Of a stretch of DNA of 50,986 nucleotides, positions 20,658 to 30,919 are shown piece after piece. The DNA comes from Fonticula-like sp. SCN 57-25. Its lineage: Eukaryota > Nucleariida > Rotosphaerida. Location: assembly GCA_001724245.1 (NCBI GenBank), contig MEDX01000021.1, positions 1 through 50,986 on the forward strand, in the 5' to 3' direction. The notes under the pieces are model-generated. The model was not told the DNA's origin. It did no database searches and saw only the letters and a program-made list of their open reading frames with translations. How positions within the stretch are numbered: the first letter of the stretch is position 1; each line of letters starts with the position of its first letter. The position numbers and the translations under genes are program-made.

Positions 20658-21687
20658 ATGAATGCCGCAGTCAAAGTTGTGATGGGCCCGGCCACGCTGC
20701 TCGAGGGGGAGCTCGAGGGGCTGTCGCTCTCGGAGCGCCTGCCGGGCGAGGTTGTGTACACTCTGCTGCAGTTCCTGGACGTGCAGGACCTCGGCCGCCT
20801 GGCGCAGACATGCACTGAGCTGCGAGACATCGTCTACGCGTCCGACTGCTGGGAATCGCTCTGCGTCGACCGCTTCGGGTCGATCCTGATGTTGCAGTCG
20901 CTGGTGGAGGAGGCCGGCATCCCGCTGCCCGCCGCTCGGCAGCCGCCGTCCAACTGGCGCAACGAATACATGAGGCGCTTGGAACAGCCGCCGGTAGATC
21001 TCGATCATATCGCGGCAATGTACGATGACGCGCAGAGCAGGCTGCAGGACAATGCCGTGTCGACGCCCGAGCAGTTCACAGAGATCGCGCAGATCCTCCT
21101 GTCGATCCTCGGTACGTCCAACGCAATCTGCGCGCGTTTGCTCACGACCGGGCGCTGTAGACGCTTTCCCCGAGCACTACCCTTCGTACTACACGCTCGG
21201 CCACGTGTGCTTTGTGCTGAACGCTTATGACGCCGCCGAGCAGCTTGTTGAGCTGGCGCTCGAGCTGGCACCCGGTGCGCCCGAGTGCGTCGAGCTGCTC
21301 GCGAGCATCCAGCGCGTGCAGCGTGCCATTGACGGCGTTGAGGAGGGCGACCAGCCGCTGCTCGACGACCACGACGAGCTGAGCGAGCCGCTGCGCCGCG
21401 TGCTCGGCGAGATCTTTACGAAATACGACGCTGACAAGGACGGCGCGCTGAACCGCCGCGAGCTGTCGAGCCTCATCGAGCGGACGAACGGCGTTGCGCC
21501 GGCGCCGCAGCTGCTCGCGGCGCTGACGCGCAGCTTTGCGTCAACGCGCGCAGGGGCACTCAAGCTGGAAGGCTTCCTCGCATTCTACCTCGCACAGACG
21601 CAAGGCGACCCGGAGGAAACCATCAGCGACCTCGCCAAGCACGGCTACAACCGCCAGCTCAAGCTCGAGCTTGCGGGGTCTTCATAG
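20658..21687 (+). CDS. F-box protein with a C-terminal EF-hand
   Basis: Exons 20658-21111 and 21161-21687 (326 aa; donor GTACGT). Residues about 20-65 form an F-box (LSLSERLPGEVVYTLLQFLD...TCTELRDIVYASDCW), the Skp1-binding module of SCF ubiquitin ligases. The middle is helical and TPR-like (YYTLGHVCFVLNAYDAAEQL). Near residues 240-260 is a canonical EF-hand loop, DADKDGALNRRE, followed by a degenerate second loop. This order would let calcium influence a ubiquitin-ligase adaptor, which is inference. An ATG at 20574 is in frame but overlaps the start codon of the opposing bS6m gene, so 20658 (MNAAVKVV) is preferred; 20682 is a further candidate. No specific orthologue recognised. Confidence 0.8.
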
Positions 21688-21891
21688 TCACTTTTTCGTC
21701 TATGGGGAGCGGCAACTGCGAAATAATTTTTCAATTGATGTTGATGTATTTGTACACACACAGTCATGATTTATAAACACTGAAATGAGCGCGCACTATC
21801 CTCCTGAGCTAGCGAGAAAACCGCCTATATACTACAAACCGACCACAAAAACGCCCATTCAGCACCACAAACTGGCCACAAAGCCGCCCCT

Positions 21892-23877
21892 CTACTCTGG
21901 CATGTCGGCCATGACAGAGAGCTTCGTCAGGCAGATCGGGCACTGCGGCTTTTGTATGAGCCACGGGTCGATGCACGACGTATGGAATATGTGAAAGCAC
22001 GGCAGCGTGCGCACTTGCTCGCCCGCCTCGTACTGGTAGCGGCACACCTGGCACTCATTGACGCCGTTGCGCTTCTCCTGCATGCTCACCTTGTACTGCG
22101 TCACTGGCAGCAGCCCTATATGCACAGGTCCAACTACAAAATTGTGAGCAAAAACAAGTCATCTGCTTTGCGCGCGTACGCTCGGTCCTGCGCGCCAGGT
22201 CGCCCTTGAGGTCCTCTGACGCCTGCCGAATGTCACGTGTGGCCTCGACAAAGAGCTCGTGCTGCAGCATGCGCGCGAGCTCATAGTCTGACGTAATCTG
22301 GTCCTCTTCGCTGAGGTTCACCGCCGCGGGCTCGTCGTCGCTCCAGTGCTCCATGTCGGCCGCCGCGTCGTCTTTCCTCTCGACATCAGCGCCGCTCACG
22401 TCCTGCGCCGACGAGTCTGCCACCCTGCGCACCAATGTTAGCGCCGCCGTCGGCATCAAAAGAGTGCATTTCGTACTCTCGCGACGCGTCCTCGTCTTCC
22501 TCCTCGAGCAGGATCAGCCGCTGCAGGTCGCTCAGTGTCCGCATGGACGACCCGAGCTCGAGCGACAGGCGCTCCAGCTGCATCGACAGCGACCGCTGGC
22601 GCGTGAGCGACCCGAGCTGCGGCGAGGCGGCGACGTCCGGCGGCACGGCGGAGGCGGCGGCCTGCGACGCGCTCGGGATCGGAATGCTCGACGACGCCGT
22701 CGTGGGGCTCGCGATCGGGGTCGGGGGCTGCGAGTCGGGCGTGGGCAGCGAGCGGTAACCGAAGCGCAGACCAAAGCCCGCGTTATAGCGCTCGTCTATG
22801 CTCGCCTTGTCGATAAGGCCCTTGCCGACCGTCAGCGTCTCTTTTGTCGCGTCCATGAACGCTGTGCGGAAATTAAGTAACCGCAGCAATTATAAAAAAT
22901 ACGCACCGCTATTCATGTAGTGCGCAAACATGAGCTTGGGCGGCCCCTGCGACCGCCGGTGGTAAAACTTGCACAAAAAGTCGCCCGAGACGCGCGTGCC
23001 GCGCAGGTCAAACGTAACGTCGACGACGTCAGATAGAATAGTCCGCGGCGCGCGCTCGGTGATGAGCGAGTTGAAGATCACTTCGTTGTTCTGGACAATC
23101 ATGACAAAGGCGCGGACGGTCGTCGGCATCAGATGAACGTTGGGCGGGACAGGCTCGCTGAAAATGTGCGTCAGCACTCAATATTAAAAGAATAAAAAGA
23201 TATAAACGTACTTTTTCGGCAGGATGACGCGCCCGTACTTGGGGATGGTGAGGAGCGTCACCGAGTGGAGCTCGACCGGCGAGCACAGTGCCGAGAGTCC
23301 CTGCACGTCGAGCCGCTTCCTGAAGCGGTCAAAGTTTTGCAGAAAGCCGTACTCTGACGGGAGCGGGTTCTTGCCCGGCGTGAGGACGCGCACGCGCTTA
23401 ATTGCGCACAGCCTCACAAACTGCTTGGCCACGAGGTCAAAGGACGAGTACTGCGGGTCGCACTCGAGAAGCACGCACGACGCCAGCATCGGGCACTCCT
23501 CGCTCGCCATGTGAAGCACGGCGACCGCAGTCGGCGAGCTCTGCAGCCACGACCGCAGCGGGCTAATATACACGTCAGAGAAAATTAATGTTGGGGATCG
23601 CGGCGTACCGGCACACCGTCACGATGCCCTCGAGCGTGCGGCCTTCGAGAGACACGTGGATCGCGCTCGGGATCCCGGGCAGCACGCAGGGAGAGTTCAC
23701 CTGAACGACCATAATAGTGTCGCTTTCGTGGTTTGCGTGAAGCACGCCGACCAGCTTTTGGGCATCACGCGGGGAGCTGTTGCTAGGAAGCGTGCACAGG
23801 ATGATGCGGCTGCTCAGGTAGGTCAGGTGTTGATGGCGACGGCGGCCCGTCGGCCACAAGCGGGAAAGAAGATCCAT
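21892..23877 (-). CDS. Auxilin-type PTEN-C2 pseudophosphatase fused to a RING-H2 domain
   Basis: Exons on the minus strand: 23877-23609, 23562-23212, 23157-22907, 22861-22477, 22424-22180, 22133-21892 (580 aa); all junctions are in phase. Residues about 15-170 follow the PTEN-like domain of auxilin/GAK (LTYLSSRIILCTLPSNSS...). The phosphatase signature HCxxGxxR is replaced by HMASEECP (107-114), losing both the Cys and the Arg. Residues about 185-320 match the tensin-type C2 (PTTVRAFVMIVQNNEVI; VSGDFLCKFYHRRSQGP; IDERYN). After Ser/Pro-rich and acidic linkers comes a RING-H2 (C528-C568): C-x2-C-x14-C-x-H-x2-H-x2-C-x10-C-x2-C, as in E3 ubiquitin ligases. A membrane-lipid-binding E3 is inferred. 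I do not know this fusion from other organisms. ATG at 23877 has context GCCAAGATGG; 23964 is also in frame. Confidence 0.82.
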
Positions 23878-24449
23878 CTTGGCGGGCAAAGCAGACGACG
23901 ATAAGGGAGGTAGAGGGCGTCGAGGTGGCCCAAACAATAACGATCGACGCTTAAATAAAGGCATCGCGCAAGAGAAAAGGTGGGCGCCACGCGCGTGTTA
24001 GCCAGCAGCTTAAACAAGAAAATACCACAAAACATGCTACGATCCCCCCTGCGTACCTTACTAAACACTCAAGGGGAGTGCTCGCCCTCCCCGGACAATT
24101 TCAGATCAGTGGCGAACCGGGAGATGGCGGTCTCGCAGAACACGGAGTATATTAAGCCCCCGGGTCAAAAGGGATCCCCTTTCGAAGGCCGTCACCCAAG
24201 GCGCAATGCAACAGCTAATCCCACGCCGCGCGCTCGCTGATCCCCACAAAAAAGAAGCTTAACAAAAGAAGACGGTTTGGTCGATCCCAGTGACGCAATG
24301 GGAATGGCACGCGGCTCCCCGTCGTCACCGTGGCGTGCGCGGCAGGTTTTGTTTGTTGTGGGGTGGTATGACGCAAACTGCAAACATCAAAAATGCATGC
24401 AAACTGACTTGCAAAATGCAAACTGACACGCAAACTGAGCCAACGGCCG
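23878..24449. other. Divergent intergenic region, PTEN-RING / WD40-like
   Basis: This 572-bp spacer holds no coding pattern I trust. A short plus-strand frame around 24124-24240 lacks family resemblance or splice signals. The right-hand 80 bp carry the clustered GCAAACTG copies listed separately. A TTTATTTAA on the minus strand near 23951-23960 could serve the PTEN-RING gene. Confidence 0.5.
24373..24437 (+). repeat. Clustered GCAAACTG octamer, four copies, upstream of the WD40-like gene
   Basis: Exact GCAAACTG occurs at 24373-24380, 24399-24406, 24418-24425 and 24430-24437, with an extra TGCAAAC at 24379-24385 and further TGCAAA fragments between. Steps are 26, 19 and 12 bp. The last copy ends 12 nt before the proposed ATG at 24450. 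The reverse complement occurs twice in the PFKFB promoter and once in DP intron 1 (45046-45053). A transcription-factor binding array is the simplest reading. Confidence 0.6.
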
Positions 24450-25516
24450 ATGTTGTCGAGCCGGGCGGTGGGCGCGCCGTCGCCATGGCTGTGCAACTGC
24501 CTCGCGGTGTCGCCTGGCGGCGCGGTCAGCTTCCTCGGCGAAGGCATGTCATTACTAAATGTCGATGAAAGCGGCTGCGCGGGGCCCGGGCCTTCCAACC
24601 TCGGCGTGAGCCGGCCAATGTCGCAGGCGTGGTCGGCGGACGGCACGCTGCTGGTCGTCGGCGCGCGGCAGCAGGTCGTCCTCTTCCAGCGCGCGGCGGC
24701 TTCGGCGGGCGGTAGCGGCGCGCTCGAGCGTGTGTACAGCAAGAGCCTTCATTTTGAGCCCCGCGGGTCGGCGGTGGCGAACCGGATAGGTCGTGGCGGC
24801 GCGACCGTTGTGGCCGTGGCGGGAGTGGCCGGCGTCGAGATCTACTTTCTCGGCGCGTCGTGGCAGCAGATCGGCGCGACGCTGCGCGTGCAGCCAGAAT
24901 ACAACATCCTCCACGTATCCTTTGCGCCGTCCGGGCGCTTCCTCGCGCTCGCGACGCTCGAGGGGCATCTCGGCGTGTGGGAGACGGCCTTCATCGCCGA
25001 GCGCAATGGGGCCGTGGGATCCGCCCCGGCGGCTGCCGAGGACGAGATCCCGCCGGCGGCGCACACTGACGTTGTAACGCAGGGTCGCGTGACGACCGTG
25101 CTCTTTAGCCACGTCGGCAGTATGCTCGCGGTCATGACGTGGGACGGGATCTTAAAGGTGTACCAGGAGGTCCAGCGCGGACGGTGGCACAACATCTCGG
25201 GGACGCACCTCCGCGAGCCGCTCTGCGCTTCGCAATTTCTCAGCGAGCACCCGCCGCCGCTCATCGCGTGGACGCTAAACTGCGACGGCATTCTGTGCGT
25301 CCTCCCTTGTACTATCCTTGTTGCCTGACGCAAAGTAGAATATGGGCGCCGAAAAAGCCGTGGCGCGTTTTTGATATCGCCACAAGGACCGTGCAGACAT
25401 TGCACGCCATGCAGCCAATGGAAGACGTCGTCGGGCTCGCGGCCGTTCCCGCCGAGGGGCGCGTCGTGGCGGTGACGCGAAACGGGCAGGCCACCACGCT
25501 GCCGCCGCCGTGCTAG
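24450..25516 (+). CDS. WD40/beta-propeller-like protein
   Basis: Exons 24450-25294 and 25339-25516 (about 340 aa; donor GTGCGT; an acceptor at 25335 would add one Arg). Recurrent blade-like units: MSQAWSADGTLLVVGARQQV, GVAGVEIYFLGASW, ILHVSFAPSGRFLALATLEG (then HLGVWE), RVTTVLFSHVGSMLAVMTWD (then GILKVY) and WTLNCDGIL. These resemble WD-repeat strands with weak W-D ends, perhaps five to seven blades. The last exon reads WAPKKPWRVFDIATRTVQTL. I cannot assign an orthologue, so no pathway is claimed; such propellers are protein-interaction platforms. The octamer array immediately upstream suggests dedicated regulation. Convergent with the myosin gene. Confidence 0.68.
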
Positions 25517-25898
25517 GAAGGGCAACAGGCCAATATTTGTGTACATGTGTGAAATATGGCGTGCGTGCAGTCTGCTTTGATGACTGTGCAAATGCGGTAT
25601 ATGTATAATGTTTGAATGATGTGCTGTACGACTATTGAAAGAACCATAAATTCCAAATTCATTTCTGATATATTCTTGAATCATGCACAATAAATGCGTG
25701 ACACACGAAACCCACAGCTAAGGAATTGGCCGAGAGGGTAGCAAGCAAGCAAGAAAAGATATAGAAAGAAAAAGGCTGCAATTGCCAGTGAATAACCAAG
25801 GAAAGCCGCAGAAAGCGCGATACAAACAAACCACCCGAGGTGAAAAGAGCTAAACATATCTTGAAACGAGATGAAACGAGCCACATGGCCCTTCTTTC
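25517..25898. other. Convergent intergenic region, WD40-like / myosin
   Basis: 382 bp between two stop codons. The sequence is AT-rich, with runs such as TATGTATAATG and AAGAAAAAGG, as expected for 3' untranslated regions and polyadenylation of both genes. I see no gene or repeat. Confidence 0.5.
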
Positions 25899-28800
25899 TT
25901 ACCAACCGGCGAGGCGGTCGAGCATGGCAATCCACTTGTCGCGCTCGTCATCGGTGGTGGCGTCGAAAAAGTACTCGCGGTTGCTCCTCATGAGGATCTT
26001 GAAGCCGCAGCGCCGCCCGACGGCCGACAGGTCGACCTTTTCGACCTTGACCGCCTGGTCGAGACGGATAATACCGCGAGGCTCCTTGTCCTTCTTGTCC
26101 TGGTAGTAGAGGAGGAAGTGGTTGTTGAGGACGAGGTGGCGCTGCTCCCACTTTTTCGTGTTGCTGCCGCCCTGCTTGTACATGAGCGCGACGGCGGCGC
26201 TTCCGCGCATGGCGGTGGCAAAAGTAAGGTCGCCAAAGAGAAGCTTGACGAGGTCCGCCTCCTTGGGGAACTTTTCGTACACGTGGCGGAGCTGCATCTG
26301 AGCCTCCTGGCAGCGGTACGCAACCTCGATGAGCTGCTGGCGCTCGGCCTCGAGCAGGTTCAGCTTCTTGGTCAGCTCGGCGTTGCGCGCCACGAGCGAC
26401 TTCATGTCCGACGCCTGCGCGTGGATCGTGATGGCAGAGTTGGCCACCTCGCGCTCGAGGCGCGAAATGTTGTCCGTCGTAATGTTGGACACCTCCGACA
26501 GGCGGTGCTCCAGGTTGCGGCGCTCAATCATGATGCTGTCAATCACGGCCTGCTTGTTGTACGCGGCCGCGGCGGCCTGCGAGCGCACCTCCTGAATCTC
26601 CTCGCCCATGCGGCGCACCTCGTCAGCGTGCTGCGCCTCAGAGTCCGCAAGGCGCGCGCGGAGCATGCCGGCGCCGCGCATCTCCTCGCTAAGGCGCGCC
26701 TCCAGAACGGCGATGCGCTCAAACAGAGCAGACATGCGCGACTCGGCAGCCTCGAGCTGGCCTTGCGCCTGGCCAAGGTCCGTGCGGGCAGCAGCGTGCG
26801 CGCGACGCTCCTCGGCAAGCTGCGCCTCCACCTCGGCCTTTTGCGACGTGAGGCGGTTCAGAGCAGTGTTGCTCGAAGCCTGGGCCTCGGCGACGCGCTT
26901 CTCGGCAGCGATGCGGCCCTCGTTCTCGACGCGGATCGCAGCCTTGAGCTGGTTGATGCGGGCCTCAATCTCGCTGCGCATGCGGGCAACGTCGTCGCGC
27001 ATCGTGCGCTGTGCCGTGGCGGCGGCCTCGCGCTCCTTCTCCTGCGACGCCTTTTCGGCCGCGAGCGCCTCCTCGAGGTGCGCGCGGCGCGTCTCGGCGG
27101 CGCTGCGCGCCTCGCTCACGTCGCGCAGCTTGTTCTCGAGCTCGCCCTTTTCGGCGAGCGCCACGTGAAGATCCTTGAGGAGCGTGGTCGAGTCGCTCTC
27201 GGACGCCTTCTTGAGTGCGTTGATCTCGGTCACCTTTGACGCGCGCAGCTCCTCAATGTGGACGTTGAGGCTCTGGACGGCCGCCTTTTGGACGGCGAGC
27301 TCGGACGAGGCGTCCGACACGACCTTGGCCTGCGCAGCGAGCGTCGAGCGCGACTCGGCGAGCTGCGTCTCGGTGGCCTGGCGGGCGGTGGCCTCGGCCG
27401 TGAGGCGCTCCTGAAGGCTAGCCTTCTCGGCCTCGAGGGCGCGCGACGCCTCCTCGACGCGCTGCAGACGCGCCTCCAGCTCGGTGGTGTGCGCGGCAAC
27501 CTGCTCCTTGGCCTCGGTCATCTGGAGCAGTGACTCCTTAAGCTGGTTCGCGGCGAGCTTGAGCTCGTCGACCTGCTGCGAGTGGAGCAGGCGCTCCTCC
27601 TCGTCGCGGCGGCGCTTCTCCTCCTTGGCAATGCGGCGCTCCTCCTGCTGGCGCGCAAGCTGCGCCTCCTGCTCGGCCTTGAGCACGCGCTCCTGCTCGA
27701 GACGCTCTGCCTCGAGACGCTTCTCCTCCTGCTCGCGCAGCAGCTCCTCCTCGCGGCGCTTGCGCAGGATCTCGTCGCTGTACAGGCGGCGGCGCACGGT
27801 CTTGAGAAGGCCCTTCCAGATGCGCACGTAGCGCACAAAGAAGCGCGCGGTCCTACGGAAGCGGCGCACGAGGCGCACGCTCTCGATGCGTTTGCCGAGG
27901 CGGCCGATCGAGCGAACCGCGTGGATGGCAGCGCGGAAGCGCTTGCGCGCCAGCCAGCTCATGACCTTGGCCACAATGTGGTGCGAGGTCGCGGCGTCGT
28001 CACCCATCAGCTCGTCCATGAGCGAAAGCTTGCCGGCGCGGAAAAAGACCTTGGACAGGCCCGACTGGAAGTCCTCACCGCCGTGCAGGTCGAGCGCCAC
28101 GAGGAGCGCCTCGCAAAACTGGTTCGGCGCGAGGCTCGCCACCTTGGCGGGCATCCTGTCCTTGTAGCGCGCATAGAGCTCGTCAAAGGAGACGCGAGTG
28201 GGGAAGCCCTGCTGCATGAGCTGCAGCGCGGTGCACATGCCGCTGTAGCGCAGCTGCTGCATCACGCTGACGCTCTCAAAGACGCCGGCCGTCTGCACGC
28301 CGTTGGGCTTGATGCAGCGGATAAAGTGCGACTGGGTCTTCTCGAGCTGCTCGAGCAGCGCAGCGAGCTGCTTCTGGAACTTGCTGCCGACGCTCTTGAA
28401 GCGACCGCCCGAGACGAGCGCCTTGCAGTCGTCCTTGTTGATCTCCTCCTCCTTGGCAAACACGCCGCGCAAAAAGGCCGACGCCGAGCCGCTGAGCAGC
28501 TTGATGAGGTCCTCGTGCAGCGTGTCGTTGTTCTTGGCCAAAAAGTTCTTCACCTCGTACAGCACGTCACCGGCAAAGTGCTTCACCACAAAGGCGTCGT
28601 TCTCGTTCACGCGCTTCTTGGTCTTGCCGGGCTTGGGCTTTTCGAGCGCAGGGTTGCCGGCGTGCATCGTGTGCAGCTTGACGGCAAAGGTCTTGTCGCT
28701 CGACTGGGGCATGAGGCACTCCTCATCGAGGAGCGAAAGCACGCCGTTGCGGCGGTTCTCGACAAGGTCGATGATGCCGACGTTGTCCTCATAGTCAATC

Positions 28801-30450
28801 TTGCGCCAGCGAAGGCCCTCGAGCTCGTAAATGTCCTGCTCCTGCTTGAGGATCTGCTGGTTAAAGTACTGCTGGATCTTTTCGTTCGAGTAGTTGATGC
28901 AAAACTGCTCAAACGAGTTGGTCTCAAAGATCTCAAATCCAGAGATGTCGAGGACGCCGATCGAGTTGGCCGCCGAGGTCACCGGGATCGACTTGTTGAT
29001 CGTGAGGACGAGCCAGTCAAAGAGCGCCGCGTAAATGTACTTGGCGAGCGAGTCGCGGACCGTGGCCGCCTCGGCCACCTTGAGCGGGATGCTGTACGTC
29101 TCCTGGCGGTTGCCCGCGACCATGGTGCGCGTCACGAGGCCCTCGCTGAGCGCGTTCACCGGCAGCGAAAAGAGCTGCGAGGCGAGCTGGACCTTGGCGG
29201 CCGACTCGGGCGCGACGGTGCAGCGCTCGCCGTCAGAGTCGGTGACCGGCACAAAGGTCACGTCGCCGAGGTGAAGCAGCGCCGCGAGCGTCTGGAAGAT
29301 GTTGTTGCGCGTCGCCTCGTCGATGCCGAGCGACTCGAACGCCTTGATGACGACGTTGAACTCGGCGGCGTCGTTGACGTTGTCGATGCGCGTGCAGTTG
29401 CCCTGGTTCAGGAACGCGTGCTGCTCGGGGCCCTGCAAAAAGTACGTGTTGCGCTGCGCGGGCGTGCTGCCGGCCAGCAGCTGGTAAAAGATGTGGAAGC
29501 TACGCTCGCCGGCGGCCTGCGACACAAGGCGCGACTTTTCGAGCAGGTACGACTCGATGCGGGCGCCAGACATGCGCCACGAATTGTCAAACGTAATGTC
29601 GGTGAACTTGCCGAAACGCGACGAGTTGTTGTTGCGCGTCGTCTTGGCGTTACCAAAGGCCTCGAGAATTGGGTTCGCCTTAAGGATGCGCTCCTGGATC
29701 GAGTCGGTGGACGCACCCGCGCCCGCACCGCCCACCTTGGCCATGTACCGCATAACATGCTTGCACGTCTCCGTCTTACCGGCGCCCGACTCGCCGCTGT
29801 AGACAAGCGCAACAGACACGTCAGCACGCGGCAGGGACGGCATCAAAAGGAAAGAGCGCACCTGACGACGATCGACTGGTTGCGCTTGTTGCTCTTCATG
29901 CTACGGTAGGCGCGATCGGCGACCGCGTACACGTGCGGCGGAAGCTTGCCGATCGACTTGCCGGTGTACTGGGCAATCTTGTCATCGCCGTAAATGTCGA
30001 CCGCGCGATAAGGGTTGACGGCAATCAGAATGTAGGCGGTGTAGGTATAAATTTCGCCCTATTCCCTTCCCGGTCAGCTGGACTGTTTTCGCGCGTAAAT
30101 GTTTGGGAGATGCCCACGCACCTTTGCGTATCTGATGCGGAGATTGTCGAGCAAGGACGGGTCGTGCAGGAACGTGAGCTCCGTGTTGTCCTGGACGCCG
30201 GCCGTGTTAGTCGCGTCATAGGGGAACACCGAGGCGGCGGCCACGGTCTCCGCCTTGTAGTCCTTGTCAAACACCACCAGCGATCCGTTCGCGCTAACCT
30301 CCTTGACGGTCACGACCTACGTGGCGCCTCGTGAGCGTCGTGGGTAAATATACGTCACCGCCGGCGTACCTTGAAGCATTCCTGCGCGTCAGCGATCCAA
30401 ACGCGGTCCCCCTTGTTAATCGCCGGGGACGAGGCGACGGTGCTCTTCAT
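25899..30450 (-). CDS. Myosin heavy chain with coiled-coil tail and C-terminal PH domain
   Basis: Exons on the minus strand: 30450-30370, 30316-30122, 30058-29862, 29796-25899 (1456 aa). N-terminal SH3-like segment (INKGDRVWIAD; VFDKDYKAETV), then the motor: GEIYTYTAYILIAVNPYR, P-loop SGESGAGKT at 158-166 formed exactly at an exon junction, switch I NNNSSRFGKF, switch II LDISGFEIFE, and the actin-binding and converter regions up to about 760. A short Arg-rich neck (ARKRFRAAIHAVRSI) lacks clear full IQ motifs. A long, highly charged helical/coiled-coil tail runs about 810-1330. The final 100 residues are a PH domain (KKWEQRHLVLNNHFLLYYQD ... WIAMLDRLAGW). Two-headed, phosphoinositide-directed transport or cortical function is inferred. 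It matches no standard myosin class I can name. Confidence 0.93.
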
Positions 30451-30919
30451 TCTTTCGATCTTTCGCTGGAACTAAGCCCAGCCCCCCTAAGTTCAGGGCA
30501 CACCGCAAACGTCGCGTGTGTGCCGCAAATATGCAGTAGCAACAGGGATTGCGCCCTTGGACCGTTCTTCGCCGGTTATTTTCGTCATTCCTTTTTGCCA
30601 GCCGGCCAATCACGAAACGGTCAGGAATGCCAGATCGCTGTGACATGCCTGTAGGTTGCGGCAGGGCTGCAGCAAGTTGCCGATTCACCCATGAGATTCG
30701 GTGATCGGTTTTCAGGAATGTTGCCGGCGGACTGTATTTTACCAAGGAATAGGCAGCGTATAGGGCGAGCGCGAATGATGCTGCAAAGCAGCGGCGTGTG
30801 CGGCTGTTCTGTGCAGAAATAAAGCTGAATTTTTATGCGTTTCAATGGTGTTTGACGTTTGTATGGTTGCAAAAAGGACAGAAAGGCACTTTATAATTGG
30901 GTCGCTCTATGGCAATGGT
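30451..30919. other. Intergenic region upstream of myosin
   Basis: 469 bp between the myosin start and the stop of the VP39-family gene, both minus strand. It contains CCAAT at 30606-30610, 156 bp upstream of the myosin ATG, and an AT-rich part near 30830-30900 that probably includes the 3' end of the neighbouring transcript. No gene seen. Confidence 0.45.

Noticed and set aside
23980-24240. Short plus-strand frame in the PTEN-RING/WD40 spacer
   Set aside because: No family resemblance, no splice consensus, and it sits in promoter sequence.
27582-29909. 775-codon open frame antisense to the myosin motor
   Set aside because: Composition is Leu/Arg/Val/His biased as expected for the reverse strand of a charged GC-rich gene; the sense strand is a complete myosin.
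30059-30121. Frame reading through myosin intron 2
   Set aside because: Removing it yields RYAK-GEIYTYTAYILIAVNPY, the conserved myosin motor start; the read-through product hits a stop.
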